Shown one piece after another: positions 59,797-64,000 of a DNA stretch of 64,000 nt (positions are counted from its first letter, which is position 1; each line of letters opens with the position of its first letter). This stretch comes from Marinobacter salarius. Lineage in GTDB: Bacteria > Pseudomonadota > Gammaproteobacteria > Pseudomonadales > Oleiphilaceae. The notes beneath the pieces were generated by a model that had not been told where the DNA came from, did no database searches, and worked only from the letters and a program-made list of their open reading frames with translations. The stretch is from NCBI RefSeq assembly GCF_032922745.1, contig NZ_CP136693.1, forward strand, positions 1,798,001-1,862,000, in the 5' to 3' direction. The position numbers and the translations under genes are program-made.

Positions 59797-60851
59797 TCGG
59801 ATGCCTTCCTGCTTCTCACCAGTTCCCGTTGCAGTATCACCAGGCCGACCAACATGCCTAGGTAGATGGTGATGAATCGCCAACTGATGGTTACCAGCAC
59901 CAGGTGGTTGGCTGTGAGTATGTCCCGGAAGAAACTGCCGAACACCCCTTCCGAAATGCCAGACGCACCGGGTGTGGGTGAAAAGTACATCACAAAAGTT
60001 GTGACCACCAGCAGTCCCGTGCTCACGAGGTAGTCTACCTCGTAATCCAGGGTTGAGATCAGCAACGCTGGAAAACTGAAGAGACTGAGCAGGAACACAA
60101 AGGTGAACAGCACCGACAGCGCAACGAACCGTTTGGGGCCCCTGAGGTAGTCGCCAAAGCTGTGGGAGAATCGCATCATCTCCCGCTTGGCCTTGAACTG
60201 CCAGCGTCGATGCCGGCGTTCACTGATCAGGTGAAACCGGTGCAGTGAGCTCAAAAGCCGGGCCAAGGGTGCAATCAGCCAATGGGTGCGGAACAGCACC
60301 ACCATGAAAAAGCCGAGGTACAGGAGGATCAGCACGGCGAGCACCGGCCCCAGTTCACCGACCAGGGGTTGATTATCCAGAGCGCTGAGCGTGAGCAGGA
60401 ATACCGGTGTGAGGGAAAAGATAAAGATCACCGCGATCACGGTGCGGATGGTGGTGGCCGCCGTGGCGCGGCCCACCGGCACGCCATGATGCTGGAGATA
60501 CCAGATCTGCGCAAAGCCGCCCCCGGTGGCCATGGGCGTCACATTGGAGAAAAACAGGTTGATGAACACCAGCCGGAAAATCGCCGGGAAGGGCAAGCGG
60601 TGCCCCAGCGCCCGCAGGGTGAAATGCAGCCGCAGGCCGTCAGATGCGAAATAAACGACCAACAGGCCAATGATGGAGGCGAGCGCTTGTGGCGAGACCA
60701 GGCGCGTGTCGAAGGTTACGCTGCGCCCGGCAAACTGGTCGTAAACCGCGTAGAGCCCTGCGGCGGTCATGGCGATAAATATCAGGCTGAAAACAGTAAG
60801 CCTGCGCCAGGACGCGCGCTGCTGATAATCTTGATCCGGGATGTTGGTCAT
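59793..60851 (-). CDS. Lysylphosphatidylglycerol synthase TM-region/UPF0104 family membrane protein
   Basis: This 352-residue inner-membrane protein has about eight helices and fits the flippase-like N-terminal part of MprF/LPG synthases (YbhN, UPF0104). Typical parts are FINLFFSNVTPMATGGGFAQIWYL and SPTPGASGISEG, the latter near residue 295. It lacks the MprF catalytic domain. It is coupled by a 4-nt overlap to the glycosyltransferase fusion gene, so both may act on the same lipid or glycolipid. Confidence 0.87.
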   Translation of the reverse strand: MTNIPDQDYQQRASWRRLTVFSLIFIAMTAAGLYAVYDQFAGRSVTFDTRLVSPQALASIIGLLVVYFASDGLRLHFTLRALGHRLPFPAIFRLVFINLFFSNVTPMATGGGFAQIWYLQHHGVPVGRATAATTIRTVIAVIFIFSLTPVFLLTLSALDNQPLVGELGPVLAVLILLYLGFFMVVLFRTHWLIAPLARLLSSLHRFHLISERRHRRWQFKAKREMMRFSHSFGDYLRGPKRFVALSVLFTFVFLLSLFSFPALLISTLDYEVDYLVSTGLLVVTTFVMYFSPTPGASGISEGVFGSFFRDILTANHLVLVTISWRFITIYLGMLVGLVILQRELVRSRKASE

Positions 60852-60916
60852 GGACTGCCCGCCGTTAAGAGACGGGCAGTTTACTGTTGGTGGCGGGGGG
60901 CTTGTCCAGTGTCTTA

Positions 60917-61951
60917 CTAGTGGCCATACACCATCATGGTGGTGTTTTTAATGGCAAAATCCGTGAACTGTACGGAGCCGATACTGGTGCCACCGACTTT
61001 GAACACCGGCATATCGATGTCTGCCCGGAAATCCACCTCATGGATGGAAAGGCCTTCTTTGCCAGAAGCGGCGCTGGTGCCGCGGGAGAGCTTCGCCGTG
61101 GCACTCGCCATGCCAAAGTGGCCCAGGGTGTCATCGCCCCGGCGGTTGTGAATCTGCAGCCCTTCAATACCAACGGCAGCGAAGTTGAACAGCAGAATCA
61201 AATCGGCGGCGTCCCAGTCCAGGCTACCGTCGGTGATCTCAAAATGGGTATCCAGTTGCAACTCTGAGCCTGAAACGACGTTGCCATTGGCCAGCGTACG
61301 GGTGTTGTTACCCTGGTTTCGAATCACCAGATCAGTAGGGCCGATATAACCTTGCAGCATGATGTTGGAGAACAAACTGGCAGTACCGCCAGACCCTGTT
61401 GCTTCGACACTGTCCACCGCCAACTCGAAATCCACGGCCTGCAGGTAATCGTCCAGGCTGGTCGGGTCGCCGTAATCGGTGGCCCCCAGGTGAATCACCA
61501 GATCACCGCTGTCGAACTGTTTGCCGTAACCACCACCCACGGCATAGCGGGCGAGGGCATCGGCCACATCCGGATTGGAGACATCCAGAAGGCCAGCGTC
61601 GGCGCGCCGGGCAATCTCAGAGAAGCCGTATTCAAGCACCTCGTCCTGGCCAGCAATGTCCAGCGTCAGCTTGAGGTTGTCCAGCACTGTGTCGTTCTGA
61701 CCGGACAGGCGAATGCCATTAACGTTCAGCGAGCCTTCATCCGTCCAGCTCAGGCGGTCCATCTCAATCTTGGTTTCCATCTCGATGGTGACGCCTGTCT
61801 GGCCAGTGACGTTGCCCAGGGTACTGTCGTCCAGTGGACGGAAGTCGGCCATCACCGGCAACGACAGACTGGCGGTCAGGCTCAGGGTAAAGAACCTGCG
61901 CAGGGCAGGTTTGAATGGTTTCAGGCGCTTGCGGGCGTTTCGACGTGTCAT
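60917..61951 (-). CDS. Secreted protein of DUF6160 type
   Basis: This 344-residue protein has a basic N-terminus and signal peptide (cleaved near VMA-DF), followed by LDDSTLGNVTGQTGVTIEMETKIEM. That motif, with a beta-rich repetitive body, marks a family of putative pilus- or surface-associated proteins (FilA-like, DUF6160). No function is shown. The gene stands alone on the minus strand, 65 nt before the flippase-like gene in transcription order, with a 163-nt gap on the other side. Confidence 0.65.
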   Translation of the reverse strand: MTRRNARKRLKPFKPALRRFFTLSLTASLSLPVMADFRPLDDSTLGNVTGQTGVTIEMETKIEMDRLSWTDEGSLNVNGIRLSGQNDTVLDNLKLTLDIAGQDEVLEYGFSEIARRADAGLLDVSNPDVADALARYAVGGGYGKQFDSGDLVIHLGATDYGDPTSLDDYLQAVDFELAVDSVEATGSGGTASLFSNIMLQGYIGPTDLVIRNQGNNTRTLANGNVVSGSELQLDTHFEITDGSLDWDAADLILLFNFAAVGIEGLQIHNRRGDDTLGHFGMASATAKLSRGTSAASGKEGLSIHEVDFRADIDMPVFKVGGTSIGSVQFTDFAIKNTTMMVYGH

Positions 61952-62088
61952 GGTGGCCCCGGTTCGTTGTTGTTATGCCGGCTTCAGACCGGTCTCAGTC
62001 GTTGTGTAGCCGCAGGGGACAACCTGACCAGCGCAGCGGACTTATGAGTTTGTTACAGACTGTTACGATAGGTGGGATAGGTAAGGGT

Positions 62089-62110
62089 GTCTGTGAGTTG
62101 AGTCACAGAC
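62089..62110 (-). other. Hairpin after the GntR gene
   Basis: GTCTGTGA and TCACAGAC form a perfect 8-bp stem with a 6-nt loop, 4 nt beyond the GntR stop on the minus strand. No T-tract follows. It may stabilise or terminate the gntR message. Confidence 0.5.
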
Positions 62111-62114
62111 TCGG

Positions 62115-62834
62115 TCAGGCCGAAGGGGCCAGCGCCTGCTGGATCAGCGCCTTTTGATGGGCGCCAAAATCCGCGACCAGTGCCTCGGATTCACCGGCGT
62201 CCCGCGCCAGGATGGCATTTGTTAGATTGGTGAAAAACAGGCCCGTGCGGTCCAGATCCTGCCGGTAACGATCCGCGCTCAGATAGTAGGCCCGGCTGAC
62301 AGCGGGCTTGAAGTTGGTCAGCGCCTCCGTGAGGTAGGGATTGCCGACTACCCGGCAGCAGACGTCCATCACTTCAAAGCTCGCTTCCACAATGGCCGTG
62401 ATATTGGCGTCCTTGCGCTGCATCTGGCCAGTGACGTGTCCAACCACCGACAACAACGCGGTTTTGTCCTCTTCCCGCCAACGCTCACACAGACGCCGCG
62501 CCAGCATGATCAACAGGTGCATGTACACGTCATAGAGCTCTGAGGCATGCACCGCATCCAGCTTGGTGGCCGACGCACCCTTACGCGGGGTGATTTCAAT
62601 CAGGTGCCAGCGTTCCAGGGTATACAGGGCCTCTTTCACCGATGCCCGGCTGACCTTCAGTTCTGTGGCGGTCGTCGCCTCCTGCAAACGCTCGCCCGGC
62701 TTTATCTGCCCGGTCATGATGCGTTCAGCCAGATAGTTGGCGATCTGCTCGGCGAGGGTGTTAGGAACCTGGAAATCCATTGACTGAAGCGCGCTCCTGA
62801 CATTCAAAGCCGTGATGGCGTTGGAAAATACCAC
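62115..62834 (-). CDS. GntR-family transcriptional regulator (FCD/FadR subfamily)
   Basis: This 239-residue regulator has an N-terminal winged helix (about residues 25-90; ERLQEATTATELKVSRASVKEALYTLE) and an all-helical FCD ligand domain. It diverges from the TAXI TRAP binding-protein gene across 116 nt, so control of that transporter is likely (inference). The start could be the ATG at 62834 or at 62780 (MDFQVP); the longer form is shown. The effector is unknown. Confidence 0.85.
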   Translation of the reverse strand: MVFSNAITALNVRSALQSMDFQVPNTLAEQIANYLAERIMTGQIKPGERLQEATTATELKVSRASVKEALYTLERWHLIEITPRKGASATKLDAVHASELYDVYMHLLIMLARRLCERWREEDKTALLSVVGHVTGQMQRKDANITAIVEASFEVMDVCCRVVGNPYLTEALTNFKPAVSRAYYLSADRYRQDLDRTGLFFTNLTNAILARDAGESEALVADFGAHQKALIQQALAPSA

Positions 62835-62950
62835 AGAATCTTAACCTTAATGCCGGAAAGAATCAGTAGTTGGCAATGGGCTGCTATCCTATGTAGACGT
62901 CAAAGGATCACAAGTCCCGACGCTAATTCAACAAAAACGAGGTGAACGAC

Positions 62951-63910
62951 ATGCGAAAGCTATTTCTGGCCCTGGGCGCGACCGCGCTGATCGGTGTTTC
63001 TCCGGCACAGGCGGATACCAATCTCTCCATTGCCACGGGCGGCACCGGTGGTACCTATTACCCTCTCGGGGGTGGCCTCGCGGAGTTGATCAGTCAGCAC
63101 ATTGAAGGGTACAGCGCGGTTGCCGAAGTCACCGGTGCTTCGGTTGAAAATATGGGGCTGGTTCATCGTCAGGATTCGGACCTGGCGATTGCCCTGGCAG
63201 ACACCGTTCATCAGGCCTATAACGGTGGCGAACGTTTCAATGGCAACAAGCTGGATGTGCTGGCCATTGCTTCGCTTTATCCGAACGCGGTTCAGATTGT
63301 CACCCTGGCGGACTCGGGCATTACGTCGCTGGCAGATCTGGCTGGCAAGCGTGTGTCTGTCGGTGCGCCGGGCAGCGGTACCGAAGTGAACGCCAAGGCC
63401 CTGCTGGAGACTAACGGCATGAGCTTCGACGATTTCGACGAGCGCGGCCTGAACTTCAATGAATCCGCAGATGCCATTCGCGATGGCGACATCGACGCCG
63501 CGTTCTGGAGTGTTGGCCCGCCAACAAGTTCTATTGTCAGCCTTGCCACCACCCGTGACATTGCACTGATACCACTCTCCGAGAAAGAAATCGCTAACGC
63601 CAGAGCAGAAGTGCCGGTGTTTGCGCCCTACAAGCTGCGTTCCGGTACCTACGAGGGTGTCGATACGGATATTTCAACGATTGGCATTCCCAACGTCCTT
63701 ACCGTCAATAGCGCCATGTCGGAAGACCTTGCCTACAAAGTCACCAAGTTGCTCTTCGAAAAGGTGGAAGCTCTGAGGGCGATCCATCCGGCCGCTGACG
63801 ACACCACCGTAGAGTTCAGCCTGGATTCCACGCCCATTCCCCTCCATCCGGGTGCCATTCGCTATTACGAGGAAATAGGGGCAGAAGTGCCGGAGGCACT
63901 GCGCCAGTAA
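62951..63910 (+). CDS. TAXI family TRAP transporter substrate-binding protein
   Basis: This 319-residue periplasmic protein has a signal peptide (cleaved near AQA-DT) and the TAXI signature: SIATGGTGGTYYPLGGGLAELI (about residues 27-48) and VSVGAPGSGTEVNAKALLE (about 135-153). It binds an organic acid or amino acid such as glutamate for a TRAP permease expected downstream, outside the window. The ATG at 62951 has GAGGTGA seven nt upstream; the GTG at 62942 is less likely. Confidence 0.92.
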   Translation: MRKLFLALGATALIGVSPAQADTNLSIATGGTGGTYYPLGGGLAELISQHIEGYSAVAEVTGASVENMGLVHRQDSDLAIALADTVHQAYNGGERFNGNKLDVLAIASLYPNAVQIVTLADSGITSLADLAGKRVSVGAPGSGTEVNAKALLETNGMSFDDFDERGLNFNESADAIRDGDIDAAFWSVGPPTSSIVSLATTRDIALIPLSEKEIANARAEVPVFAPYKLRSGTYEGVDTDISTIGIPNVLTVNSAMSEDLAYKVTKLLFEKVEALRAIHPAADDTTVEFSLDSTPIPLHPGAIRYYEEIGAEVPEALRQ

Positions 63911-63941
63911 TCGGGAATCCGTCGTCATCATTCGTCGGTTC

Positions 63942-64000
63942 ATGGTTTACAGGGCCTGTTGTCTGGCCGTGTCACTGCTGTGGGGATTATGGCCCACAGC
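63942..64000 (+). CDS. Possible start of a secreted or membrane protein (truncated by window end)
   Basis: From ATG 63942 the frame reads MVYRACCLAVSLLWGLWPTA and stays open to the window end, which looks like the start of a signal peptide or membrane helix. It lies 31 nt after the TAXI gene on the same strand. No ribosome-binding site is clear, and 20 codons are too few for a firm call. Confidence 0.35.
   Translation, partial: MVYRACCLAVSLLWGLWPT

Overview
The window reads as a chromosomal segment of a marine gammaproteobacterium, most likely Marinobacter or a close relative (inference). The reasons are the gene families present (wax ester synthase/DGAT, desT-desCB acyl-CoA desaturation, TAXI-type TRAP binding protein, gts-type glucose ABC transporter, prkA-yeaH-spoVR), moderately high GC, and gene orders shared with Pseudomonas and Marinobacter. 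I see no rRNA, tRNA, CRISPR array, prophage or insertion sequence; most of it is ordinary core genome.

Layout. 1-5.9 kb: C-terminus of a sensor kinase, a broken maltoporin-type porin gene, and an intact gtsABCD-like glucose ABC operon. 5.9-9.1 kb: an FeS-type photolyase, moaA, and the nitric-oxide sensor nsrR. 9.1-14.5 kb: desB and desC divergent from their repressor desT, then a class II aldolase-like gene and a wax ester synthase. 14.7-18.9 kb: a BASS transporter, a CidA/CidB-type pair and a TonB-dependent receptor. 18.9-23.7 kb: the prkA-yeaH-spoVR stress operon on the minus strand. 23.9-33.9 kb: a housekeeping mixture (tpm, a hydroxyacid dehydrogenase, an orphan MalE-like protein, YihY, HDOD, DUF445, rsmE, bioA with a BirA-like operator, DUF2505). 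33.9-35.4 kb: a lower-GC islet with a YafN/YafO toxin-antitoxin pair and a DUF6933-like gene. 35.5-37.8 kb: a glutamine/polar amino acid ABC transporter. 38-42.7 kb: the SAM cycle (metF, ahcY, metK) with a SahR-type regulator and two strong palindromic operators. 42.9-48.4 kb: tkt, epd, pgk, fba. 48.9-50.2 kb: cbpA-cbpM. 50.4-64 kb: a chemoreceptor, nitronate monooxygenase, DsbA-like protein, trhO, DUF481, a DUF523/DUF1722 protein, a fusion of a degenerate phosphoesterase with a GT4 glycosyltransferase beside a flippase-like membrane protein, a DUF6160-like protein, a GntR regulator, and a TAXI TRAP binding protein.

The most interesting signal is not a gene. Five intergenic elements (30894-31009, 47144-47245, 48426-48532, 48611-48714, 50236-50346) share one architecture: a long, almost perfect outer stem (22-29 bp) whose sequence differs in every copy, enclosing a 52-58 nt core. 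Each core holds exactly two small hairpins with a hexaloop of the form A-N-GGA-(T/C). The inner stems also change in a compensatory way. A-N-GGA hexaloops are the classic ligand of CsrA/RsmA proteins, so these may be dispersed RNA modules that bind such a protein from 3' untranslated regions, here beside pgk, fba, cbpAM and rsmE. This role is inference; the repeat family and its covariation are seen directly.
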